Part shown: positions 33,202 to 40,109 of the stretch, piece by piece | How positions within the stretch are numbered: position 1 is the stretch's first letter | Layout of the letters: the number at the start of each line of letters is the position of its first letter | From: JACOTK01 sp963743945 | Lineage (GTDB): Bacteria > Actinomycetota > Acidimicrobiia > Acidimicrobiales > CADCSY01 | Length of the DNA stretch: 64,000 nt | Direction: 5' to 3' | NCBI GenBank assembly: GCA_963743945.1 | Contig: CAVURO010000005.1 | Location: 124,001 to 188,000, forward strand | Notes under the pieces: model-generated | The model's input: the letters and a program-made list of their open reading frames with translations, nothing else | What the model was told of the DNA's origin: nothing | The model's database searches: none | Made by a program: the position numbers and the translations under genes

Positions 33202-34385
33202 GCGTCCCCCTCCCCGTCTCCGGCGCCTGGCGTCCTGGTGACCCGCCCGGACACCGGCGCTTCGTGTCCTTCGCCACGGATCGGTCGTTCGTGCTCGAGG
33301 GCGGCGGCATGTTGGGTGACATCACCGTCGCGTACGAGACCTGGGGGGAGCTGAGTGCGCGAGCGGACAACGCGCTGCTGGTCTGTCATGCCCTCACCGG
33401 CGACAGCCATGCCGCCGGCGCCCTGGTGGAGGGTCATCCGACGCCCGGGTGGTGGGACGGTCTGATCGGTCCCGGGCTGGCCATCGACACCGATCGCTAC
33501 TTCGTGGTGTGCGCCAACGTCCTGGGTGGCTGCCAGGGAACGACGGGACCGGCTTCACCTCGCCCTGCGACATCCGATGCGCCCGGTCGACCCTACGGCT
33601 CGGCGTTTCCGGTGGTGTCGATTCGCGACATGGTGCGTGCGCAGGTGGTCGTGGCCAACGAACTCGGCGTACGGCGCTGGCTGAGCGTGATCGGTGGCTC
33701 CATGGGTGGCATGCAGGCCCTCGAGTGGGGTGTCATGTTTCCCGATCGGGTCGCCTCCCTCGTCCCCATCGCGACCGCCGCCGCCGCCAGCGCCCAACAG
33801 ATCGCCTGGTGGAGCACCGGGCGACGCATCATCCGTCTCGACCCGGGCTGGAACGGCGGTGACTATTACGACGCCGCCCCCGGAGAGGGGCCGGCCGCGG
33901 GGCTTGCGACGGCGCGCATGGTTGCCCAGGTGACCTTCCGAACCGATGACGTGTTCACCGATCGATTCGGGCGAGAGGTGGTCGAGCCACTCGACGGTTT
34001 CTCGCTCTGGCAGCGCTTCGAGGTGGAGCGCTACCTCGAGTACCAAGGTGCCAAGTTGGCCCGACGATTCGACGCCAACTCCTATCTGGCGATGTCGAAG
34101 GCGATGGACCTCCACGATCTGGGCCGCGGCCGAAGTGGTGTCGCCCATGCCTTGTCACGCATCGGCGTGCCGACGCTGAACATGGGCATCAAGTCGGATT
34201 CCCTCTATCCGCCCTATCAACAGCGCGAGATCCACGAGTTGTTGGACGCGCAGGGAACCGAGAGTCGTTACGTCGAGATCGACAGCCCCCACGGCCACGA
34301 CGCCTTCCTCATCGATCTCGATCAGGTCGGCGACGCGCTCACGGAGTTCCTCGACAAGGTTGAAAAGGATGTGGTGAGCACATGA
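33198..34385 (+). CDS. metX: Homoserine O-acetyltransferase (MetX family)
   Basis: Alpha/beta-hydrolase acyltransferase that acylates L-homoserine from acetyl-CoA (some members use succinyl-CoA), first step of methionine synthesis by the trans- or direct sulfhydrylation routes. 395 residues. The oxyanion HALTGDSHAAG, substrate segment NVLGGCQGTTGP, nucleophile GGSMGGMQ (Ser near 168), catalytic Asp in KSDSLYP and His in SPHGHDAF are intact. ATG 33198 overlaps the MFS stop and the end overlaps the next gene by four bases. Confidence 0.93.
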   Translation: MSVPLPVSGAWRPGDPPGHRRFVSFATDRSFVLEGGGMLGDITVAYETWGELSARADNALLVCHALTGDSHAAGALVEGHPTPGWWDGLIGPGLAIDTDRYFVVCANVLGGCQGTTGPASPRPATSDAPGRPYGSAFPVVSIRDMVRAQVVVANELGVRRWLSVIGGSMGGMQALEWGVMFPDRVASLVPIATAAAASAQQIAWWSTGRRIIRLDPGWNGGDYYDAAPGEGPAAGLATARMVAQVTFRTDDVFTDRFGREVVEPLDGFSLWQRFEVERYLEYQGAKLARRFDANSYLAMSKAMDLHDLGRGRSGVAHALSRIGVPTLNMGIKSDSLYPPYQQREIHELLDAQGTESRYVEIDSPHGHDAFLIDLDQVGDALTEFLDKVEKDVVST

Positions 34386-35569
34386 CCGACCAGCCGGAGC
34401 CGTACCACCTCGAGACGCGGGCCATCGTGGCGGGACGCAGCGCCAACGGGCGTTCGTTGTCGACGCCTCTGTGGGCGACGACCACCTATGAGTCCGCCAC
34501 GATCGAGGAGGGCCATCGGCTCGCGACGACCCCCAGGGTCGCCGAGTTCTACAGTCGCTACGGCAATCCGACGGTGAGAGCCTTCGAGGAGGCCCTGGCC
34601 GAGCTCGAAGGTGCGGAAGCCGCTCAGGCCTTCGGCTCGGGGATGGGAGCGGTCTCGTCGTCGGTGCTCGCCATGTGCTCGCAGGGGGATCACATCGTGG
34701 CGCAGAGCCAGCTCTATTCGGCGACCTCGCTGCTCTTCCAGATGGTGTGCCCGCGGTTCGGCATCGACGTCACCTATGTCGATGCCACCGATTCGGAGGG
34801 ATTCGCCGCCGCGGTCCAACCGGGACGCACGCGCCTGATCTTCGTGGAGACCCCTGCGAACCCCGTCATGCAGCTGGTCGACCTCGACGCCGTGGGTGCC
34901 ATTCCCGGACCGATCAAGGTGGTGGATTCGACCTTTGCCGGCCCGATGATCCAGCGCCCGCTCGCGCACGGTTTCGACCTCGTGGTCCATTCCGCCACCA
35001 AGAGCCTTGCGGGCCACAACGATGCCACCCTTGGCGTCGCCGCCGGTGCGGAGGATCTCATCCAATGGATCTGGAGCTACCACACCATTCACGGGGCCGT
35101 CGCTTCCCCCTTCGATGCACTCAACGGCCTTCGAGGCATCCGGACCCTCGGTGTGCGCATTCGCCAACAGACCGAGTCGGCACAGCGCCTTGCCGAGGCG
35201 CTCGATGGTCATGAGGACGTCCTTCGCGTCAACTATCCCGGGCTGGAGTCGCACCCCCAGCGTGACCTGGCGAAGCGTCAGATGGACATGGGCGGTGGCA
35301 TGTTGAGCTTCGACCTGGCCGGAGGCCTGGAGGCCGGGAGACGCTTCGTCGAATCGCTGCACCTCGCCCATGTGGCCACCTCCCTCGGCGGCACCGAGAC
35401 CCTCATGACCCATCCCGCATCGACGACGGCGGCCAACCTGCCCGATGAGGACCGGGAGATGATGGGCATCGGCGAGGGGCTGATCCGTGTCTCGGTGGGC
35501 CTGGAGCACCCCGATGACATCATCGCCGACGTCATGCAGGCACTGGCCGCCTCGGGTGCCGAGTCCTGA
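34382..35569 (+). CDS. Cys/Met-metabolism PLP enzyme (cystathionine gamma-synthase or O-acylhomoserine sulfhydrylase type)
   Basis: PLP-dependent gamma-replacement enzyme, 395 residues, the size of MetB/MetZ rather than the ~430-residue MetY. YSRYGNPT (phosphate-contact region), FGSGMGAVSS, VETPANPVMQ, VDSTFAGP and the Schiff-base lysine Lys207 in HSATKSLAGH are clear. The ATGA overlap with metX strongly implies that it uses the O-acylhomoserine made there, with either sulfide or cysteine. Which of these cannot be settled from sequence by eye. Confidence 0.9.
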   Translation: MTDQPEPYHLETRAIVAGRSANGRSLSTPLWATTTYESATIEEGHRLATTPRVAEFYSRYGNPTVRAFEEALAELEGAEAAQAFGSGMGAVSSSVLAMCSQGDHIVAQSQLYSATSLLFQMVCPRFGIDVTYVDATDSEGFAAAVQPGRTRLIFVETPANPVMQLVDLDAVGAIPGPIKVVDSTFAGPMIQRPLAHGFDLVVHSATKSLAGHNDATLGVAAGAEDLIQWIWSYHTIHGAVASPFDALNGLRGIRTLGVRIRQQTESAQRLAEALDGHEDVLRVNYPGLESHPQRDLAKRQMDMGGGMLSFDLAGGLEAGRRFVESLHLAHVATSLGGTETLMTHPASTTAANLPDEDREMMGIGEGLIRVSVGLEHPDDIIADVMQALAASGAES

Positions 35570-35652
35570 CCTTGGTCCCGCTTTGAGCTCAGCGTGTTCG
35601 GCATGTTCGGTGTCGAGCGGTATCGGTGATCGGTGAGCGGTGAGCGGAGGCG

Positions 35653-36873
35653 CTACTCGATCGGAAGCGGGAAGTCGCCGAGGTCCACGCTGACGCGCCG
35701 GCCCGCCTCCCGGTGGCGCCGGCCGAGCCCGACGAGGAGCACGGCGCCGATCGCACAGAGCACGGCAGGGGTTCCGTAGGCGACGCCGAAGCCGAAGTCG
35801 TCGGCAAGGCGTCCGATCAGGAGCGCACCTCCGCCGGTACCCATGTCCATGAAGGCGGTGAACGACCCGAGGGCTTCGCCTCGCTCGTGATCGTCGACCC
35901 GATCAACGGTGAAGGCCATCAATGCCGGAAAGATGAGGGCGAAGCCGGCGCCGAACGCGGCCACGCCCACGAACGCCGCCGTAGGCTCCTGCACGGCCGC
36001 CAGTGTTCCGAGCCCGGCGGCGGCGAGGATGATGCCGACCAGCGAGATGGTGGTGCGATCGCTGCGATCGGCAAGGGGTCCCGAGACGACACGCCCGCCG
36101 ATGACCGTGATGGCGAAGACGGCGTAGAGCAGTCCTGGCGACGAGAGCTCGATGTGGCGGGCGTAGAGGCTCGAGAACCCGGTGATCGACGCGTAGCCCA
36201 TGCCCGTTGTCATCAGGACCAGCCCAGGTCCGATGGCCGCCGGGTGGAGGAGTCGACGTGGCGACGCGCCCAACTCGGCACGGCGGGCGATGGCCGAGGT
36301 TCCCGACTCGGGGAGCATACGGACACAGGCGATGCCGATGGTTGCCAGCGTCGCCGGCACGAACCACAGGGCGGTGAAGCCGACCCGGTCGACGACCAAC
36401 TCGGCGATGGAGGGGCCGATGGCGATGCCGGCATAGAGGAAGAGCGAGAACCGGGCGATCGCGCCGGCAAGCCGATCGGAGGGGGCGAGGTCGGTGGCCG
36501 TGGCGGCGGCCGTCGTGTAGAAGGCGCCTCCCGCCGCACCCTGTATGAGGCGTAGAAGCACGACGACGGCGACCGAATGGGCCACCAGGAAGCCGAGCGA
36601 CGACAGTGCGAGGAGGGTGAGTGCGCCGATCAGGAAGGGTCGACGGCCCCGAACATCGATGTTGCGACCGACCCAGGGCCTCACGACCAACGCACTGATC
36701 GAGAACGCCCCCACGGCCAGTCCGACCGCACCCTGATCGGCATGCAGCTCGTCCTTCACGTAGAGCTGGATCGCGGCATAGAAGATGCCGAACGCCGTGA
36801 AGTTGCACAGGGTCGCGGCGTAGAGAATGCGCAGGCCTGCAGGCGATGACGGGGCGGCAGGAGAGGATGGCAC
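35653..36873 (-). CDS. MFS transporter
   Basis: Twelve-helix major facilitator protein, about 406 residues from GTG 36873; GTG 36942 would add a 23-residue non-conserved leader and leave only 25 bases to the tRNA. Helix 1 begins LRILYAATLCNFTAFGIFYAA; the loop motif VGRNIDVRGRRPF and GRLADDFGFGVAYG are MFS-typical. Substrate unknown, sugar- or drug-export relatives are closest in feel. The 83 bases between its end and the convergent metabolic gene hold only short GGTGAGCGGTGAGCGG repeats. Confidence 0.82.
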   Translation of the reverse strand: MPSSPAAPSSPAGLRILYAATLCNFTAFGIFYAAIQLYVKDELHADQGAVGLAVGAFSISALVVRPWVGRNIDVRGRRPFLIGALTLLALSSLGFLVAHSVAVVVLLRLIQGAAGGAFYTTAAATATDLAPSDRLAGAIARFSLFLYAGIAIGPSIAELVVDRVGFTALWFVPATLATIGIACVRMLPESGTSAIARRAELGASPRRLLHPAAIGPGLVLMTTGMGYASITGFSSLYARHIELSSPGLLYAVFAITVIGGRVVSGPLADRSDRTTISLVGIILAAAGLGTLAAVQEPTAAFVGVAAFGAGFALIFPALMAFTVDRVDDHERGEALGSFTAFMDMGTGGGALLIGRLADDFGFGVAYGTPAVLCAIGAVLLVGLGRRHREAGRRVSVDLGDFPLPIE

Positions 36874-36967
36874 GGTCCCGCCAGGGTACTGTCGGGCCTC
36901 CCGCAACCTGGGATTGCCGAGGGAGTTCCACGAAGTCACCACACTGTTGGTAGAGTGACGCCCTTAC

Positions 36968-37043
36968 GCGGACGTGGCTCAGCTGGTAGAGCATCACCTT
37001 GCCAAGGTGAGGGTCGCGGGTTCGAATCCCGTCGTCCGCTCCA
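36968..37043 (+). tRNA. tRNA-Gly (anticodon GCC), CCA encoded
   Basis: Complete cloverleaf: acceptor GCGGACG pairs with CGTCCGC (37033-37039), D-arm with GCTCAGCTGGTAGAGC, anticodon stem TCACC/GGTGA around loop TTGCCAA (anticodon GCC, glycine), T-arm GCGGGTTCGAATCCCG. Discriminator T at 37040 and an encoded CCA at 37041-37043. Reads GGC/GGU glycine codons. Confidence 0.97.
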
Positions 37044-37054
37044 GAAGCGCAGGT

Positions 37055-37078
37055 CAGCCCCGGTTTTCGCCGGGGCTG
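37055..37078 (+). terminator. Stem-loop terminator after tRNA-Gly
   Basis: CAGCCCCGG (37055-37063) and CCGGGGCTG (37070-37078) form a perfect 9-base GC stem with a TTTTCG loop, 11 bases past the tRNA CCA. There is no T-tract; high-GC actinobacteria often lack one. Confidence 0.7.
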
Positions 37079-37117
37079 TCTCGCGCATCCGGTCGGTAGC
37101 ACGTCCTTCCCCAAGGG

Positions 37118-37145
37118 CATACAATCAACTGGAGTACTCATACAA
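37118..37145 (+). promoter_or_regulatory. Promoter/operator candidate of the toxin-antitoxin pair
   Basis: CATACAA occurs at 37118-37124 and 37139-37145, exactly 21 bases apart (two helical turns), with palindromic AGTACT between. TACAAT at 37120-37125 fits an actinobacterial -10 (TAnnnT). The arrangement suits autoregulation by the AbrB-type antitoxin encoded 12 bases downstream. Binding is inferred. Confidence 0.45.
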
Positions 37146-37156
37146 CGGGGTGTCAC

Positions 37157-37408
37157 ATGCAGACGAGCTACGTCATGAAGGTCTCGCGGAACGGCCAAGT
37201 GTCGATCCCCGCCGATGCTCGCGCTCGTTGGAATGCCGATCGTGTGGTCGTCGTTGACCTCGGCGACCGTGTCGTGATGCGACCGATGCCCGCCGACGCG
37301 GTGGGCGAGCTGGTCGGCAAGTACCGACGCGGCCCGGCAACGGACGCCGCTCGCCGGCGGGCTCGGTCCGATGAGGCGACCGCCGAGACTCGTCGACGCG
37401 GCCGTTGA
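37157..37408 (+). CDS. AbrB/MazE/SpoVT-type antitoxin
   Basis: 83-residue swapped-hairpin AbrB-type DNA-binding protein: VSRNGQVSIPADARARWN is the characteristic strand-loop, followed by VVVVDLGDRVVMRPMP. The basic C-terminal half (ARRRARSDEA) would neutralise the toxin. Its stop overlaps the start of the PIN-domain gene (TTGA), the usual antitoxin-first order of a type II pair. Confidence 0.88.
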   Translation: MQTSYVMKVSRNGQVSIPADARARWNADRVVVVDLGDRVVMRPMPADAVGELVGKYRRGPATDAARRRARSDEATAETRRRGR

Positions 37409-37833
37409 TTTTCGACGCCTACGCCGTCCTTGCCCTGTTGAAGGGAGAACCTGCCGCTGTGGACGTCCAGCGTCTCCTGGAAGCCGGACAGGCGCCGGCG
37501 CTCACGGCAGTGGGCGTCGCAGAGGTGCTCGATCACCTCGTCCGGCTCGAAGGTTCGACCGAAGAGGACGCCGTCCTCGATCTTGCTCAGCTCGGTCTCG
37601 CCGAAGCGATTCCGGTCGACGTCGGGCTCGCCACACGCGCCGGCCTCTTGCGCGCTCGGCACTATCACCGCAGCACGCGTGCCGTCAGCCTCGCCGACTG
37701 CGTCGCCGCCGAGGTCGCTCGTGCCGAGGGATCGCCGCTTGTCACCGCGGATCCTCACCTGCTCGAGCTGTGCCGTGACGAGGGCATCGACGCGGTGGTG
37801 CTACCCGACAGCAGTGGTCGGACGTGGTCCTGA
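37405..37833 (+). CDS. PIN-domain (VapC-type) ribonuclease toxin
   Basis: 142-residue PIN-domain protein. The four acidic metal ligands are visible: Asp4 (MIFDAYAVL), Glu in VAEVLDHL, Asp in SLADCVAAE and Asp in VTADPHLLEL. Such toxins cut tRNA or rRNA unless bound by the antitoxin encoded just upstream. TTG 37405 is the start, coupled to the antitoxin stop; a weak start would keep toxin output low. Confidence 0.9.
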   Translation: MIFDAYAVLALLKGEPAAVDVQRLLEAGQAPALTAVGVAEVLDHLVRLEGSTEEDAVLDLAQLGLAEAIPVDVGLATRAGLLRARHYHRSTRAVSLADCVAAEVARAEGSPLVTADPHLLELCRDEGIDAVVLPDSSGRTWS

Positions 37834-37841
37834 GGTGTGCT

Positions 37842-37907
37842 GTACCGGTTCAAGTGGACCAGTCGGCTCCGGTTGTTGTGTTCCAGTTCGGGGACTGGCT
37901 CCGGTAC
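37842..37907 (+). terminator. Nested inverted repeats after the toxin gene
   Basis: GTACCGG (37842-37848) pairs with CCGGTAC (37901-37907), and inside them CCAGTC (37859-37864) with GACTGG (37893-37898). This branched hairpin begins nine bases after the toxin stop and could end the toxin-antitoxin transcript. No U-tract. Confidence 0.35.
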
Positions 37908-37971
37908 CTGGGTGACCGTGGCTCCGGTGGCAGGTGTTGAACCATGCAACCTTCGAATCTAGGGTGGAGCG

Positions 37972-38427
37972 ATGCTGCTGGACGGTGTCAACCACGTGGC
38001 CGTGCTCACCTGTGACACGGAACGCCTGTCGCGTTTCTACACGGACATCTTCGACGCTCCTCCGGCGCGCACGATCGAGGAGCAAGCTGGCTTCAGGCTC
38101 TCGCTCATCGACATCGGCGATGGTCGCGAGCTGAACGTGTTCGAGATCGACGACAACGATGAGGCGCGACGCCAGACGCCGATGTTCGGTCGGGGTCGCC
38201 TCGATCATGTGGGCCTCCAGGCAGGCTCGCTCGACGCATTCGAGGAGATCCGGCGGCGCCTGATGGCCTGCGGCGCCGCCGATGACTTCGTCACCGACTT
38301 CGGCCCGATGTTTTCGCTGTTCTTCGTCGACCCTGACGGTCTCGAAGGTGAGGTCCTCGTCGCGAACCCTGACGCCGAGCCGGGTGTCTTCAATCCACCA
38401 GGCACCCGAGCAACCCGTTTCAGCTGA
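37972..38427 (+). CDS. VOC-superfamily (glyoxalase/dioxygenase-like) protein
   Basis: 151-residue vicinal-oxygen-chelate protein with two beta-alpha-beta-beta-beta modules. The putative metal ligands His (NHVAVL), His (LDHVGLQ) and Glu (EGEVLV) are visible. Could be a small lyase, epimerase or binding protein; no neighbour points to a pathway. ATG 37972 has GGTGGAG immediately upstream. Confidence 0.85.
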   Translation: MLLDGVNHVAVLTCDTERLSRFYTDIFDAPPARTIEEQAGFRLSLIDIGDGRELNVFEIDDNDEARRQTPMFGRGRLDHVGLQAGSLDAFEEIRRRLMACGAADDFVTDFGPMFSLFFVDPDGLEGEVLVANPDAEPGVFNPPGTRATRFS

Positions 38428-38485
38428 CCGACGTAGCCGCAGGCGAGGGGCCGGCCAGGGGATTGGCCGAGCAGCCCATTTCTAC

Positions 38486-38515
38486 TTGATCCCTACAAGC
38501 AACCTCTTCTAGGTT
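38486..38515 (+). promoter_or_regulatory. Promoter candidate for Liv locus 2
   Basis: TTGATC (38486-38491) and TAGGTT (38510-38515) with an 18-base spacer fit an actinobacterial vegetative promoter. The predicted transcript would begin at about 38522, at the left arm of the inverted repeat before the surface-protein gene. Confidence 0.45.
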
Positions 38516-38520
38516 GGCGC

Positions 38521-38562
38521 CCGACATGAGCCGGTACCCGGGGGGGGCTTTGCTCATGTCGG
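38521..38562 (+). promoter_or_regulatory. Leader hairpin or operator before the Liv locus 2 surface protein
   Basis: CCGACATGAGC (38521-38531) and GCTCATGTCGG (38552-38562) are perfect 11-base inverted arms around 20 bases containing GGTACC and an eight-G run. The right arm abuts the GGGGGAG ribosome site and the GTG/ATG start at 38570/38573. It could be an mRNA leader hairpin that controls ribosome access, or a protein-binding operator. I do not recognise a known riboswitch class. Confidence 0.5.
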
Positions 38563-38569
38563 TGGGGGA

Positions 38570-40018
38570 GTGATGAAGGACTGGAAGCGCAAGGGTGTGG
38601 CTGTCGGCCTGGCGGCGTTGGTGGTCGGGCAACTCGGTGGGGGGGCGCTCGCGGTCGATGCCGCCACGCCATCGCCGACGATGCCGGTCGGTCGGGTGGA
38701 CAGCAAGGTCCTCGGCATCGGGATCTTCGCGGCGGACTACACGCTGAACATCGGTGTGGGTGCATCCAAGAGCGATATCCGCGACGACATCGTGCGAGGA
38801 GACTCCTCGTTCTTCGATGCCGGCCTCCTCGGGGCCCTGGTCAGCGTGCTGGACTTTCCCACGCTTCGAAAGAACGGCGTGAGCGACGCCACCATCAAGG
38901 ACATCAAGAGCCTCCTTGCCGCCCAGCAGCCGAGTCACGTCGATTCGAGAAACACCCTGGAGGCATCGAAGGATCAGCCTCGGGTTCTCGGATGGACCAT
39001 CTCACCGACTCAGGTTGGGCCCGTCCTGCTCGAGCCCGGCAAGGAATGGGCCCGAGCGTCGAAGCAGCCGCTCGAGACCGAGGCCGAGACGACGGCGATA
39101 GCGGGGGCGACGGGCATGTTCGACCTGGCGGCCGGGACCGCTCGCACCTCTATCAGTCCCGAGAAGGCGATGGCGCACACGACCGTCGGCGACCTGGTTC
39201 TGGCGGGCGGCAAGGTGAAGCTCCATGGACTGGATTGGCAATCGAGTCAGACCATGGGCGCGCCGGCGCAGTCCGCCTTCTCGGTGCAGTCCATGGAGGT
39301 CGGCGGCGAGACCATTGACATGACCGACGCCGCCAACGTGCCGGGAGCCATCGCGAGCGCGAACAAGTCCCTCGAAGGGTTCGGGGCAAGGATCCTCTAT
39401 CCCAAGGTCTCCGATGACGGCACGAGTGTCTCACCACTCGGGTTCGAACTCGTCGACTCGCCGGCGCTCGAGAAGTCGATCGGCGCCTGGTACCCGTCGG
39501 TGGCCAAGATGGTCACCGACTGGGAGTTGAAGCAGACCGAGAGCATCCCCGAGCTGGGACTGTTGTTCACGGTCCTCAACGTCATCGTCGGGATTCTCAC
39601 CGGTGACGGCGGGCTGAAGATCACGATCGGAGGTGCGTCTGCAGACCTGAGAACCGAGGCGCGCCGACTTGGTCCCCAAACCCCCGCACCTTCGACGACG
39701 ACGCCGCAGGTGGGCGGTCTCCAGGTGATCAATCGGGAGTCGCCGCCGCTGGACGGGCCGCCGACCCCGTCGCGGCCCGCTCCGGTGACTGTTCCACCGA
39801 TGAGTCTGCCGCCGGTGACCTTGCCACCCGTGTCGCCGCCGTTTGCCTCCGGCGGTGATGCCGGCCAGATCGCACTCGGTCCGAGCGACCGGTCAATCGC
39901 CCAACAGCCCGTGAAATCGACCCTTCCGGACACGTCGCCTGCGGCCGCGCTGCTCGGTGCTCTGGCGGCCGTCGTGGTCATTGCCGCTCTCGATCAGCTT
40001 CGAGTCCGAAGGACCTGA
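38570..40018 (+). CDS. Liv locus 2: secreted surface protein with LPDTS sorting-like signal
   Basis: Unrecognised 482-residue exported protein (GTG 38570; ATG 38573 is equally likely). Signal peptide to about residue 30 (GGALAVDA), a beta-repeat body (GVGASKSDIRDD; GGKVKLHGLDW; GGLKITIGGASADL), a Pro/Thr/Ser spacer (about 375-435), then LPDTS (452-456), a hydrophobic helix and RVRRT: the order of a sortase-type cell-wall sorting signal with a variant LPXTG. Body plan and module order match the anchored protein at 9115 in Liv locus 1. It lies 91 bases before the locus 2 binding protein. Possibly a receptor or spacer for solute capture; not established. Confidence 0.75.
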   Translation: MMKDWKRKGVAVGLAALVVGQLGGGALAVDAATPSPTMPVGRVDSKVLGIGIFAADYTLNIGVGASKSDIRDDIVRGDSSFFDAGLLGALVSVLDFPTLRKNGVSDATIKDIKSLLAAQQPSHVDSRNTLEASKDQPRVLGWTISPTQVGPVLLEPGKEWARASKQPLETEAETTAIAGATGMFDLAAGTARTSISPEKAMAHTTVGDLVLAGGKVKLHGLDWQSSQTMGAPAQSAFSVQSMEVGGETIDMTDAANVPGAIASANKSLEGFGARILYPKVSDDGTSVSPLGFELVDSPALEKSIGAWYPSVAKMVTDWELKQTESIPELGLLFTVLNVIVGILTGDGGLKITIGGASADLRTEARRLGPQTPAPSTTTPQVGGLQVINRESPPLDGPPTPSRPAPVTVPPMSLPPVTLPPVSPPFASGGDAGQIALGPSDRSIAQQPVKSTLPDTSPAAALLGALAAVVVIAALDQLRVRRT

Positions 40019-40109
40019 CGGATCGACCGGCCATTCTCGCCACTCGGCCCTGAGGCACCCATGTCGAACGGCCATCCGGAACACGTTCTGCGATCAAGGA
40101 GCATTACCG

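Noticed and set aside
35600..35655. Short GGTGAGCGG repeats as a mobile-element end or attachment site
   Set aside because: Only 9-10 base imperfect repeats between convergent genes, with no matching copy by the nearby tRNA and no integrase.
36968..37090. tRNA-Gly as an integration site for the toxin-antitoxin module
   Set aside because: No direct repeat of the tRNA 3' end was found downstream and no integrase or atypical base composition is apparent.
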